From Betaproteobacteria bacterium (GTDB lineage Bacteria; Pseudomonadota; Gammaproteobacteria; Burkholderiales; Casimicrobiaceae), in the NCBI GenBank assembly GCA_013298695.1, contig JAAFIS010000003.1, positions 186,001 to 250,000 on the forward strand: a stretch of 64,000 nt of DNA. Reading direction: 5' to 3'. This document shows positions 37,867-46,776 of this stretch, piece by piece (the stretch's first letter is position 1; each line of letters starts with the position of its first letter). The position numbers and the translations under genes are program-made. The notes beneath the pieces are model-generated. The model worked only from the letters and a program-made list of their open reading frames with translations. It was not told the DNA's origin and did no database searches.

Positions 37867-39373
37867 TACTCAAACAATCGCGCAGAAAGCCGTGGCCAAG
37901 TCCTCAGCCAACGACGGTTTCAACGTCACCACTTTGCAGCAGTTTTTTCAGTGGTGGAAAACGCATCTGTGGGACAGCTTGCCGCACGGAGTCAGAAAAT
38001 CCTGGCTCCGCAACTCGCGCCCACTGATGATTTCGCTGGCTGACGACGCTATTTGGCCCGAGCGCAGTGAACTTGCGAAACCGTACAAAATCTCCCAAAC
38101 GACCTTGCTTTCGGGAAATCCCGAAAAACTGCGCGATGTGACACTGGTGATGGGCGACAACAATGGGTTGCGCCGGAAAGTTGAGTTGCCGCTGGCGGTT
38201 GAAGGCCGCCTCGCGCAAGTGTTGAGCTATGAACTTGATCGGCTAACGCCGCTTCGTGCTGACGAGCTTTATTTTGATTTCCGCTTGTTGTCGCGCAACG
38301 CGACGCGCGGCGTGTGTTTGGTCGAACTATTAGCCGCACCGAAGTCCCGCGCAAACGAAATCATCGCGAATGCAAAAGCCATCGGTGCAAACGTCACTCG
38401 AATTGTGCTCGCAGCAAGCGACGTAGACGACGGCATTGATCTGCTGCACAAACCGATGGCGGAAGGTGCTGATCGCGACGTGAAACGCTGGATCACGCCG
38501 GGGTTGGTTGCGCTGTGTGCGCTGCTAGCGATCGCCCTCGTGACTTATCCGATTTACAAGAAGCGCCAGCAAGTCATCGCGATGTTGCCGCTTGAGGCGA
38601 GCGCTCGCGCCGACGCTGAAGCGGCCTCGATAGTGGGTCGCCAACTCGAAAAGCAACTGACTGAATACAACCACGTGTTGAAGCGCAAACATGCCTCGCC
38701 CATTGTTGTGCAAGTGCTCGAAGACATGACCAAGCGGATGCCAGAAGACACTTGGGCGCAGACGTTCGAAATTAAGGCGACGGCCAACGCGCCCGCGGGT
38801 CAGCATCCGCGCGAAATCATCGTGCAAGGCGAAACCGGCAGCGGCGGCAAACTGTTGCAGCTGGTGCAGGAATCCACCTTGATTAAAGATCCGGTGTTGA
38901 AGGCTGCAATGACGCGGGTGTCGCCAACCGCTGAGCGCTTTCATTTCGCAGGCGAGCTTGTCGCGGTCGCGGCCCCGCCCGCGCTCTCGCTCGCCGATGC
39001 GGGAGCGGCTTTAAGCGCACCGATCCAGGTGACGCCGAACGCGCCTGCGGGTGCACCCGCTCAATCTGCCTCCAAGCAAACCTCTGATCTGCCAAGCGCA
39101 CCAGCTGCGGAAAAAGCGCCTGTGAAACCGGCGGATTCTGCTGTTCAGCCACCGGCCGTACCGCCCAAAAACGCTGGGCCTACATCCGATTCAGCAAAGA
39201 AATCAACCTCTGCGATAAATCCTGTTGTGCCCCAATATTCTGGCGCTAATGCGTCTGGAGGGGTAACGCCTAGCGTCTCCGGGGGCGTCATGCCAACCCC
39301 GACGCCGAGCGCGAATCCAACGCCCGGTGCTCAAATGCCAACACCGCCGCCGGCGACGGAGAGGCGCCCATGA
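37859..39373 (+). CDS. gspL: Inner-membrane platform protein GspL with long Pro-rich tail
   Basis: Bitopic platform protein of 504 aa linking the ATPase to the pseudopilus. About 208 cytoplasmic residues (ALVEL-type fold; LPLAVEGRLAQVLSYELDRL) precede one helix, ITPGLVALCALLAIALVTYP, and a periplasmic PilN-like domain (LEDMTKRMPEDTWAQTFEIK). The last ~115 residues are Pro/Ala/Ser-rich low-complexity sequence not expected for GspL and of unknown role. The start is GTG at 37859 with GAGG 6 nt upstream, overlapping gspK by 8 bp; the upstream frame is shadow sequence in gspK. Confidence 0.85.
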   Translation: MADTQTIAQKAVAKSSANDGFNVTTLQQFFQWWKTHLWDSLPHGVRKSWLRNSRPLMISLADDAIWPERSELAKPYKISQTTLLSGNPEKLRDVTLVMGDNNGLRRKVELPLAVEGRLAQVLSYELDRLTPLRADELYFDFRLLSRNATRGVCLVELLAAPKSRANEIIANAKAIGANVTRIVLAASDVDDGIDLLHKPMAEGADRDVKRWITPGLVALCALLAIALVTYPIYKKRQQVIAMLPLEASARADAEAASIVGRQLEKQLTEYNHVLKRKHASPIVVQVLEDMTKRMPEDTWAQTFEIKATANAPAGQHPREIIVQGETGSGGKLLQLVQESTLIKDPVLKAAMTRVSPTAERFHFAGELVAVAAPPALSLADAGAALSAPIQVTPNAPAGAPAQSASKQTSDLPSAPAAEKAPVKPADSAVQPPAVPPKNAGPTSDSAKKSTSAINPVVPQYSGANASGGVTPSVSGGVMPTPTPSANPTPGAQMPTPPPATERRP

Positions 39374-40008
39374 TTTTCCCTACTGGAAACAAAGGACGAG
39401 GTGCTGCGGTGGGTTTGCTCGTCGCGGCTGTCGTCGTTGTTTTAGCTGCCTTTGCAGTGCCCGCGTATTTGCTCCACCAACGCTACGACGCGATCATTTC
39501 AGACAAACAAAGCCTGATTGATCGCTATCAGCGAGCGTCGGCAAATCGAGTTGAGCAACAAAAGGCGATCGACGTCATAAAAGCTCGAGAGAGCAGTCGC
39601 TTTTATCTGCGCAATACCGCGCCGAATTTGGCGGGTGCAGAGCTGACCGATCTGGTGCGCCCACTCATAGAAACCAACGGCGCGCGTCTGACTTCGATCC
39701 AGCCCGCAACGGTTAAAGATGAGGCTGGTTTTCGTCTGTATTCGATCAACATCGGGTTCAATGCCACCCCCGCGAACCTGCAAAAAACACTCTACGCGCT
39801 TGAAACGGCGTTGCCGTACCTCTTTTTCGAAAATGTTCGCCTCTCGGCCACGGTGCCGCGCGGTTTCAAGCCCGCGCCCAATCAAGAGCCTGAAGTCGCT
39901 GCACAAATCGAAGTCCAGGCCTATGGGTTTAAAGACGTCGCCCGCGCGCCGCGTCCGGCAGGCACTGCGCCGTCGACCACTGCTCAGCCCGGAGGGTTGA
40001 AGTCATGA
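39370..40008 (+). CDS. gspM: Platform protein GspM
   Basis: Bitopic inner-membrane protein of 212 aa. It has one N-terminal helix (AAVGLLVAAVVVVLAAFAVP), a coiled-coil-like segment (RYDAIISDKQSLIDRYQRAS) and a ferredoxin-like periplasmic domain with ETNGARLTSIQPATVKDEAG and LQKTLYALETALPYLFFENV. Pattern and position between gspL and the gspC/N-like gene match GspM of the PilO-like group. It starts in an ATGA overlap with gspL. Confidence 0.85.
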   Translation: MIFPTGNKGRGAAVGLLVAAVVVVLAAFAVPAYLLHQRYDAIISDKQSLIDRYQRASANRVEQQKAIDVIKARESSRFYLRNTAPNLAGAELTDLVRPLIETNGARLTSIQPATVKDEAGFRLYSINIGFNATPANLQKTLYALETALPYLFFENVRLSATVPRGFKPAPNQEPEVAAQIEVQAYGFKDVARAPRPAGTAPSTTAQPGGLKS

Positions 40009-40817
40009 ATGCTGTGCAAATCGGACTCGCCGCGCTCGCGGCCGTATTTTTAGGCGCACTCGGCTGGATGTCCGACTGGGGACAAGGCTTTTTCTCAGAG
40101 GCCGAGGTGAATCCGGCAAAGGTCTCGGCGAAACTAGATGCCGCTGCTGTGTTGCCCGATTTCAAATTGCCGTCAGAGTCCAACGCGTATGCGCAAATCG
40201 CAGAGCGTCCGCTGTTAAATCCAACGCGCCGGCCCGCGCCGACCCAAGCCGTCGCTGCCGTCGCGCCTGAACCTCCCAAGCCGCAAATTCGTCGTGGCCT
40301 TTACCAATTGGTGGGCGTATCTGATTTTGGTGGCGTTAAGTTTGCCCAAGTTCGCGAAGTTGCGGGCGGCAAGGTGCGCTCGGTCAAAGTGGGTGAGCAG
40401 CTGCAAGAGATGTCGGTGAAGCAGATCGACAACGAGAAAGTGTTGCTTGCATTCCAAGGCGAAATCGACACCCTTGAATTGCCGAAATACACCGCTTCCG
40501 GTCGCATTCCTCAGCCCGCTCCGCCGCCTCCTGTTGTGCAACAACCGCAGTTGCCGACGCCAGTGGCGCAAGTCGCGCCGCCGCCGATTTCGCCGATTTC
40601 TTCGCAACCGGTGCCGCCACCGAATAACGCCTCTGCAGGGCGTCTCGTCGGTATCACGACCGACGGCGCGTCGCCCGTGCCCCCGCCGCCGCCCGTAGCT
40701 GATGCACCGCCGCAGCGTCCCGGCCGAAGCATGCGGGAAGTGCTCGGGATCACGAGAAATCCTTCGGGAACGCCCCGACCCGGCAGCGGCCAACCAGACC
40801 AATTCCCGTCGCAATGA
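40005..40817 (+). CDS. GspC/XpsN-like secretion protein (HR domain, no PDZ)
   Basis: Protein of 270 aa with an N-terminal helix (IGLAALAAVFLGALGW) and a homology-region domain that in GspC binds the secretin: GLYQLVGVSDFGGVKFAQVR, GKVRSVKVGEQLQEM, VLLAFQGEIDTLELP. No PDZ domain follows; instead the C-terminal ~110 residues are Pro-rich with a terminal MREVLGI stretch. The architecture and place (before gspD, after gspM) match XpsN of Xanthomonas, the functional equivalent of GspC. It overlaps both neighbours by four bases. Confidence 0.8.
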   Translation: MNAVQIGLAALAAVFLGALGWMSDWGQGFFSEAEVNPAKVSAKLDAAAVLPDFKLPSESNAYAQIAERPLLNPTRRPAPTQAVAAVAPEPPKPQIRRGLYQLVGVSDFGGVKFAQVREVAGGKVRSVKVGEQLQEMSVKQIDNEKVLLAFQGEIDTLELPKYTASGRIPQPAPPPPVVQQPQLPTPVAQVAPPPISPISSQPVPPPNNASAGRLVGITTDGASPVPPPPPVADAPPQRPGRSMREVLGITRNPSGTPRPGSGQPDQFPSQ

Positions 40818-43219
40818 CCAGCGCGCCAACCAACTTTTCTCGATCGTCTGCTTCTATGGCAAAACTTCATTCTCTTACGCAGCAGCGAAACTGCCTGCAG
40901 CCGACGCGAAGCGGCCTTGCGATCGCCATCGCATCTAGTCTGTTAGTGCTTGGTGGTTGTGCTACCCAGCGCGCCGAGAACGCGTCAGCTTCCTCTTCAA
41001 TGCAAGACGAAAGATTGCGACCCCGCGCAGCCGCGAGCCAACCGCGCTTTTCTCAGCAAAGTGGGCCGGTTGAATCCGCACCGAGCCAAACGCAAACGCG
41101 CGACATTGTTCAGCTGGGCACCGGTCAAGTGTTTCGCGGCGCGCCTACGGTTAACCCGAGCGGTCCGAAAGATGAGCGTCCGGTATCGCTTAACTTCGAG
41201 AACGGCGACATTCGCGAGATCGCAAAAAACATTCTGGGCGACCTCCTCGGCGAAAACTTCATGATCGACCCGAGAGTCACCGGAACGGTGTCGATCCGAA
41301 CGCCCAAAGGGATCGCTCGCGGTGAATTGTTGCCCGTGTTCGAAACGCTGCTCAAACAAGTCGGTGCTGCGTTGGTTCGCGATGGCGCGATTTGGCGCGT
41401 TGTACCCGCCGCTGAGGCGGTGCAAGGTCTACAACGTCCGCGCGTTGGCTTTTCAGCGAACGACGGCAGTGCTGTTCAGATTTACACCGCAAAATCCATC
41501 GGCGCGAGAGAGTTGCAACGCGTCATGTTGCCGTTCGCCCGCGGCGGTGAGGCGGCGGTCCGCGTCGATGAGTTGCGCAACCTGCTTTATTTGAGTGGTA
41601 GCGAAAACGAGATTAAGCGTTTGCTTGAAATCGCTTCGATGTTCGATATCGACTTGCTCGCGGGAATGTCTTTCTTGATGTATCCCCTGCAATCCGCGGA
41701 TGTCAAGGCAGTAATGGCTGATTGGGATAAAGTATTTCCCGCTGCGACCAGCCCGTTCACTGGGCTTTTGCGCGTGGTACCGATTGAACGGATGAATGGG
41801 ATTTTGCTGGTTTCGCCGCAGCGCGACATCATCGTTCAGGCGCGCGAGTGGATCGAAAAGCTCGACAAAGGCTCTGACGCGGGGGGCGGTGCACGGCTCT
41901 ACGTGTATCAGCTTCAGTATTCGTACGCGGAGAAACTACAACCGCTGTTGCAGCAAGCGCTCGGCGGCCGCAATAACAGCAGCAACCAGCCCTCCGTCGC
42001 TCCCGGGCAGCAACAATCCACGATTGGCGCGCCGCCAACGCCAATTCCTGGTCAACCCAATATCCTGCCCGGAAATACCGTTGGCCAACCTGCCACAACG
42101 CCGACGTCGACACCGCAAAACGTTCAACAGCGGGCGGCGCAAGGGGCAGCTGGTGTCGCGGGCGCATCGTCGCCGGTCGGCCTTGCCCGAAATGCGTCTG
42201 TAATCGCAGATAAAGATCGTAACGCCTTGTTAATCGTGGCGACGCCTGCCGAATATTCAGCTATCGAATCGGTTTTAAAACGTCTCGATACGCCGCCGAA
42301 ACAGGTCGCTATTGAAGTTCAGTTGGCGGAAGTTTCGCTCACTGGTGCCTTCCAGTTTGGTCTGCAGTCGTTCTTTCAGGGCAAGTTTGATAACCCGCAA
42401 AATCGATTGAGCGTTAACAATGGCAACGGCTCTATCGCCCTTCCGAGCGGGGGTTCCGCGAGTGTGTTTACTTACACCTGGCGAAGAACCGATGCGATTC
42501 AGGCCATTCTTTCGATGTCAGAAAGCAAGAAGCAGGTTCGCACGCTCGCGCAACCAACGCTGATTACGCTCGACAACCAGAAGGCGTCGTTCAATTCAGG
42601 AAAGCAAATTTCTGTACGCACACAAACCCAGTCGAACACCACGACAACAGGTGGCGTAGTTGATAGTTTCCAGTACATCAATACCGGTATTTCCATCAAC
42701 GTGACGCCACGTATTAGCGGTGAAAGCGTCATTCTTGAAATTCAACAAGAGCTGAGCGACGCGACTGCCTCGGCCGGCCCCAATCCCGATATTACGAAGA
42801 GTTCGACCAGCACAACAGTGATGGTGCAATCCGGCGACACGATGTTGATCGGCGGATTGTTCAACAACAAATCTTCGAACGATAGCGGCGGTTTGCCGTT
42901 GTTGTCATCAATCCCGGTCCTTGGCGGACTGTTTGGCAATCAAAGCTGGAACACAGATCGCAGCGAGATTGCGCTCTTGATCACGCCGAGGATTCTTGGT
43001 GAGCTAGAGGAAACACGCGAGATTGTTGATGAGCTGCGCGCGAAATTGAGTGGCATTGAGTCGATGTTGCCCGCGGCAAGCACGGCAACCAATCCCGCGT
43101 CTCGTGACCTAAAGCGTGCGCTCAAAGAGCGCGAACTTCAAGCCAATCCAGAAACGAACACGTCAAGCTCGCTGCGCGATTTTGCAAAATCACTGCGCAT
43201 CGATGCGGAACGTAAGTAG
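40814..43219 (+). CDS. gspD: Type II secretion outer-membrane secretin GspD
   Basis: Outer-membrane channel of 801 aa. A signal peptide ends in LVLGGC, predicting a lipoprotein anchor. Periplasmic N0-N3 domains follow (VSLNFENGDIREIAKNILGD; LRVVPIERMNGILLVSPQRD). An unusual Gln/Pro/Gly-rich insertion covers residues ~385-455 within or after N2/N3. The secretin core contains VAIEVQLAEVSLTGAFQFG, LAQPTLITLDNQKASF and the family signature PLLSSIPVLGGLFGN with ALLITPRIL. The C-terminal ~70 residues are helical and may be a pilotin-type S-domain. The gene ends the operon. Confidence 0.95.
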   Translation: MTSAPTNFSRSSASMAKLHSLTQQRNCLQPTRSGLAIAIASSLLVLGGCATQRAENASASSSMQDERLRPRAAASQPRFSQQSGPVESAPSQTQTRDIVQLGTGQVFRGAPTVNPSGPKDERPVSLNFENGDIREIAKNILGDLLGENFMIDPRVTGTVSIRTPKGIARGELLPVFETLLKQVGAALVRDGAIWRVVPAAEAVQGLQRPRVGFSANDGSAVQIYTAKSIGARELQRVMLPFARGGEAAVRVDELRNLLYLSGSENEIKRLLEIASMFDIDLLAGMSFLMYPLQSADVKAVMADWDKVFPAATSPFTGLLRVVPIERMNGILLVSPQRDIIVQAREWIEKLDKGSDAGGGARLYVYQLQYSYAEKLQPLLQQALGGRNNSSNQPSVAPGQQQSTIGAPPTPIPGQPNILPGNTVGQPATTPTSTPQNVQQRAAQGAAGVAGASSPVGLARNASVIADKDRNALLIVATPAEYSAIESVLKRLDTPPKQVAIEVQLAEVSLTGAFQFGLQSFFQGKFDNPQNRLSVNNGNGSIALPSGGSASVFTYTWRRTDAIQAILSMSESKKQVRTLAQPTLITLDNQKASFNSGKQISVRTQTQSNTTTTGGVVDSFQYINTGISINVTPRISGESVILEIQQELSDATASAGPNPDITKSSTSTTVMVQSGDTMLIGGLFNNKSSNDSGGLPLLSSIPVLGGLFGNQSWNTDRSEIALLITPRILGELEETREIVDELRAKLSGIESMLPAASTATNPASRDLKRALKERELQANPETNTSSSLRDFAKSLRIDAERK

Positions 43220-43266
43220 ATTCTGGGTTCCCCAGCCGAACTTCCAAACCGCACTCTGACAAACAC

Positions 43267-43779
43267 ATGACACTCGAAATTAGTTCTATCGCAAAACCAC
43301 TTGCAGACCATCGAATCCTGGCCTGCCTTGCTGTTTCCTGGATATCGCTCGTCGTCGCTGGCTGCGCCACAACCTCCGGTGGCGGCGCCGAAGTCGGGAA
43401 ACCCGTCGTTGCGCCGGTCCCAATTACCGCAGTCTCTAAGCCGTTTGATAAGGCCGAGTGGGAAAAGCTCGCCACCGAACGCGCGAATGCGAGGTGGGCA
43501 TTGATCGCCGAGAAGAAATTCGAAGAAGCGTTTGCGTTCTATACGGATGCATCGGCTCGCGACGCCTCGCCCGCCGTGCTCGGCGTAAATATGCGCAACA
43601 TGCGCGCGCTGGGCGGCAAAGTTGAATCGGCAGACTGTTCGCCAACCCAATGTGAGGTTTCGGTGGGGGTGACGGTGCTGTTTCCCATTCCTCGCGTTGG
43701 AAATAAACAACAAATCATCCCATTCAAGGAAATTTGGACCCCCGAAAAGGGCACTCTACGCTTGATACGTCAGCCTTGA
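43267..43779 (+). CDS. Hypothetical lipoprotein
   Basis: Protein of 170 aa, family not recognised. It has a hydrophobic leader ending in the lipobox VAGC (AVSWISLVVAGCATT), so it should be a lipoprotein. The mature part has a helical stretch FDKAEWEKLATERANARWAL followed by an EKKFEEAFAFY helix and a beta-rich end with two cysteines (DCSPTQCEV). The helix pair resembles a single TPR-like unit. It follows gspD by 47 bp and could be co-transcribed, but the promoter for the next gene lies at its 3' end. Confidence 0.7.
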   Translation: MTLEISSIAKPLADHRILACLAVSWISLVVAGCATTSGGGAEVGKPVVAPVPITAVSKPFDKAEWEKLATERANARWALIAEKKFEEAFAFYTDASARDASPAVLGVNMRNMRALGGKVESADCSPTQCEVSVGVTVLFPIPRVGNKQQIIPFKEIWTPEKGTLRLIRQP

Positions 43780-43791
43780 GTCCGCTATACT
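43762..43791 (+). promoter_or_regulatory. Predicted sigma-70 promoter for the surface-protein gene
   Basis: TTGATA at 43762-43767 and TATACT at 43786-43791 are separated by 18 bp, a good sigma-70 match. It would give a 5' leader of about 70 nt. A second perfect -10 hexamer, TATAAT, lies at 43828-43833 without a convincing -35 box. Confidence 0.55.
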
Positions 43792-43865
43792 CCGTCCGTA
43801 CACACAAATAACTATTGCTGTTGGTTCTATAATCCTTGAGTACTCAAACAGGAGTCATTTACACA

Positions 43866-45299
43866 ATGAAAACATTTACGAAAAAAGCGCTAGGAGCGGC
43901 CATCGCCAGCTCGTCGATGATGATTGCGGCTACCGCAGGTGCTGTAAACATCAACCACGACGGCCTCGGTGAGGTTTTGATTTACCCGTACTACACGGTT
44001 CGTGCTGGTCAAGCTACGCTGATCTCTGTCGTTAACACGACGAATATTGCTAAAGCTGTCAAAGTCCGTATCGTTGAAGGCAAAAACACGGCTGAGGTAC
44101 TTGACTTCAACCTGTTCTTGTCGGCAAAAGACGTTTGGACTGCAGCAATCATTGCGGATGGTGACGGCGCTAAGATCGTTACCAACGACAAGAGCTGTAC
44201 CAACCCTAAGATCCCTTCAGCAGGTCAACCATTCCGTAATACGGCATACGTTGGCGATGCAGCAGCTCTCCGTACGCTCGACCGTACGAAAGAAGGCTAT
44301 ATCGAGCTGATCGAAATGGCAACGATTTTTGACGACAGCGCAGATGACGTAACTCACGTCGACGGCGTGCCTGCTTGTAAGCTCGTAAGCAATGCAGCAG
44401 TTATTGCAAACTCAACCGACTACGGCCCAACTTCAGGTGGTCTGTTTGGCGCGGGCTCGCTCATCGGTAACAACATGAGCACCGGTTACAACGCAACTGC
44501 AATCGAAGGTTTCGGTTGGGCAGGCGGCGTAACGGCATCGGGCACCTTGACGCCTAACCTGTCAGGCGGCACGAACACGACAGCAGTTGTTGTTGATTCG
44601 CCAGCTGCAGGCACGACACGTGTTGTCTCTGCTGCATTCCCAACTTCGCTCGACGCAGTATCGGCAACGATCATGCACAGCGTAGCAATGGGTGAGTACG
44701 CGTTCGGCGACGGAACGTTCTCGACCGATTGGGTTATCACGATGCCGACGAAGCGTCCCTATGTAAACGGTTCGGGCGCACCACGTGCACCGTTCCAACG
44801 CGCATGGAGCACTTCAGCTGGTACGGCTTGCGTAGACGTAACTTTGTCGTCGCATGACCGTGAAGAGCGCACAGCAACTTCGACCGATGACTTCTCGCCT
44901 TTGCCGCCTGATGGTGTAAACCAACTGTGCTACGAAGCGAACGTTATTAGCTTCGGCGGTCTGAACAGCGGCGCATCACGCGTGTTGTCGTCTGTAAACG
45001 CAGTCGGTTACAACGCTTACCAAACGCTGCCAGCAGCGGGCGGCTGGGCTGAAGTAACGTTCGGCAATGCGTCAACGTTCGTTCCAGCTCTCCCAGCGTT
45101 GGCAACGTCGCAAACCGCGCTCGTAACGAGCACCGGTATCGGCGCACCAACAACAGGTCCAGTAACGTTCTTCGGCTTGCCAGCAATCGGTTTCTCGATC
45201 GTTGCAGCAACGTTCTCGAACGCAACTCAGAACTACAATTCGTCGTACAACTTGAACTTCAAGCGCTCGTACTCGAATCCGTTCTTGCTACGTAATTAA
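43866..45299 (+). CDS. Probable abundant surface protein, unrecognised family
   Basis: Exported protein of 477 aa. A signal peptide (MKTFTKKALGAAIASSSMMI) ends before AVNINHDGLGEVLIYPYYTV. The mature part is rich in Ala, Thr, Ser, Gly and Val, probably all-beta, with few charges, as in surface-layer or secreted structural proteins. Codons are noticeably different from the neighbours (many GTA, GCA, GTT and CGT), as expected of a highly expressed gene. It has its own promoter, AGGAG 11 nt before the start, and a strong terminator. Adjacent to a complete type II secretion operon, it is a candidate substrate of it. I do not recognise a named family. Confidence 0.82.
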   Translation: MKTFTKKALGAAIASSSMMIAATAGAVNINHDGLGEVLIYPYYTVRAGQATLISVVNTTNIAKAVKVRIVEGKNTAEVLDFNLFLSAKDVWTAAIIADGDGAKIVTNDKSCTNPKIPSAGQPFRNTAYVGDAAALRTLDRTKEGYIELIEMATIFDDSADDVTHVDGVPACKLVSNAAVIANSTDYGPTSGGLFGAGSLIGNNMSTGYNATAIEGFGWAGGVTASGTLTPNLSGGTNTTAVVVDSPAAGTTRVVSAAFPTSLDAVSATIMHSVAMGEYAFGDGTFSTDWVITMPTKRPYVNGSGAPRAPFQRAWSTSAGTACVDVTLSSHDREERTATSTDDFSPLPPDGVNQLCYEANVISFGGLNSGASRVLSSVNAVGYNAYQTLPAAGGWAEVTFGNASTFVPALPALATSQTALVTSTGIGAPTTGPVTFFGLPAIGFSIVAATFSNATQNYNSSYNLNFKRSYSNPFLLRN

Positions 45300-45333
45300 T
45301 ACGGCTCACTTGCCTCGGCAACGAGAGCAAAAG

Positions 45334-45364
45334 CAAAAAAAGGCGGGGCAACCCGCCTTTTTTT
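45334..45364 (+). terminator. Strong intrinsic terminator
   Basis: Perfect 7-bp stem AGGCGGG/CCCGCCT with loop GCAA at 45341-45358, preceded by seven A and followed by a T run. It lies 35 bp after the stop of the surface-protein gene. The A run upstream would also make it work in the opposite direction. Confidence 0.93.
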
Positions 45365-45481
45365 ATCCGCTCAATTCCCACGCTCATCGGATTACCCTTA
45401 GACAACGCGAATATGGAGAGGAACGGTTAAGACGTAAGCTAACATTCAGCCTGCCGGGGGATATTTCAACAGAGGAGTTGT

Positions 45482-46726
45482 ATGAGGACATTACGCGCGC
45501 TTACATCGAGTGCATTTGCAGCGATGAGTGTTTTGGTGATCACGCCAAACATCGCTTACAGTCAAAGCTCGGGCAATGTTCCGGCAAACTGCACAATCAA
45601 CGCGAGTAGTTCGACGCTGACCTGCACAACCACGGTTGCACTTACGGGTGTCACCGGTACTTTTTCTAACGGAACTCTTACACTCGCAGGGGGCGCTGCC
45701 GGTCCGCAGTGTAACGGCGGTCTAGCTGCCACGCCACAATCGGGTCTTTCGCCGAATACGGCAACAGCGATCAGTCTGCAGGCATGCCCTAGCAACACCA
45801 ATCGCAGTGCACTAAATTTCCGCTGGGTAAGCCCAGCTGTGGCGGCGAACGGACAGGATCCCTGGTTCGGTACGGCTACAGCCACTGTACCCGCAGGTCA
45901 ATCTGTTACCTATTCGGTAGACGTTTGCGATAGTAGCGCAGCTAACGCCGCCTGTACGCGCGTTACCACCGCTCCGATCACGACCGCTGGTACTGCGCCG
46001 ACATGCAGCGCAATCAGCCCTGCTACGCAGACTGTCTTCCAAAACGCTGCAGCCACGGCCTTAAACGCTAACTGCTCAGGCGCGACCTCTTATCAGTGGT
46101 ACACAGGTAGCTCACCCGCCAACGGTGGCGTGCTAATCAGTGGAGCTACAGGTGCAACCTACACACCGCCGACCAGTATTGTGGGTCAAGTGACGTATTC
46201 AGTGCGCGCATTCAACGGAACACAGTTCACCGACAACGCGAATACAGCATCGGTCACGGTGCAACAAGTCGTGAGCGGTGGATGCCCAGCGGGTGAACCA
46301 AGGTTTCGCATCAATTACAGCACTTCGGTCCAAAACTACACCTATCAAGCGTTGGTCGGAAGCGATAGCGTCCGACGTGAGTCAGGCTCAGTGTTTGTGG
46401 TGCAAGTTACGGTTGCAGCAACCGACAGCTCACTGTCTAAACAATATCCGCCAACATTTAACTTTACGCAAGATGACACAAGCCCGTACTCACCGCGTAC
46501 GATTTCGGTCTCTCAAAACTGCGCCGACTTCTCGCCGTCTGCAGTAGTTGCGTCAGGCTTTGACACTTCGACAATTACGTTGTTAACCAGCGGCGACTCG
46601 CGTTCCGGTCTGCCTCGCTTCGCCACGCTCAGTCCTGGCGTGTGGTACATCAACGTAAAGAACGATGGATGTCCATCCGGCGTGAACTGCTCGATTTCCG
46701 GAATCTGGCGCAACTTTAATCGATAA
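45482..46726 (+). CDS. Cys-rich exported protein with Ig-like repeats, unrecognised
   Basis: Secreted protein of 414 aa with a signal peptide (LTSSAFAAMSVLVITPNIAYS). It is Thr/Ser/Ala-rich and contains about a dozen cysteines, suggesting disulfides. The middle part (YQWYTGSSPANGGVLISGAT; VTYSVRAFNGTQFTDNANTA) reads like bacterial Ig-like/PKD-type beta domains of secreted adhesins or enzymes. The C-terminal ~130 residues end in a domain with PGVWYINVKNDGCPSG. No catalytic motif is evident. GAGGAG 4 nt before the ATG and a terminator right after it support the limits. It could be a type II secretion substrate. Confidence 0.75.
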   Translation: MRTLRALTSSAFAAMSVLVITPNIAYSQSSGNVPANCTINASSSTLTCTTTVALTGVTGTFSNGTLTLAGGAAGPQCNGGLAATPQSGLSPNTATAISLQACPSNTNRSALNFRWVSPAVAANGQDPWFGTATATVPAGQSVTYSVDVCDSSAANAACTRVTTAPITTAGTAPTCSAISPATQTVFQNAAATALNANCSGATSYQWYTGSSPANGGVLISGATGATYTPPTSIVGQVTYSVRAFNGTQFTDNANTASVTVQQVVSGGCPAGEPRFRINYSTSVQNYTYQALVGSDSVRRESGSVFVVQVTVAATDSSLSKQYPPTFNFTQDDTSPYSPRTISVSQNCADFSPSAVVASGFDTSTITLLTSGDSRSGLPRFATLSPGVWYINVKNDGCPSGVNCSISGIWRNFNR

Positions 46727-46742
46727 GTCGAATCAATATCGA

Positions 46743-46770
46743 AGGAGGGCATCTGCCCTCCTTTTTTTTT
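46743..46770 (+). terminator. Strong intrinsic terminator
   Basis: Stem GGAGGGC/GCCCTCC with loop ATCT at 46744-46761, followed by nine T. It ends the exported-protein transcript only a few bases before the start of the peptidyl-prolyl isomerase gene, so read-through probably supplies some of that gene's message. Confidence 0.92.
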
Positions 46771-46776
46771 AACGCT

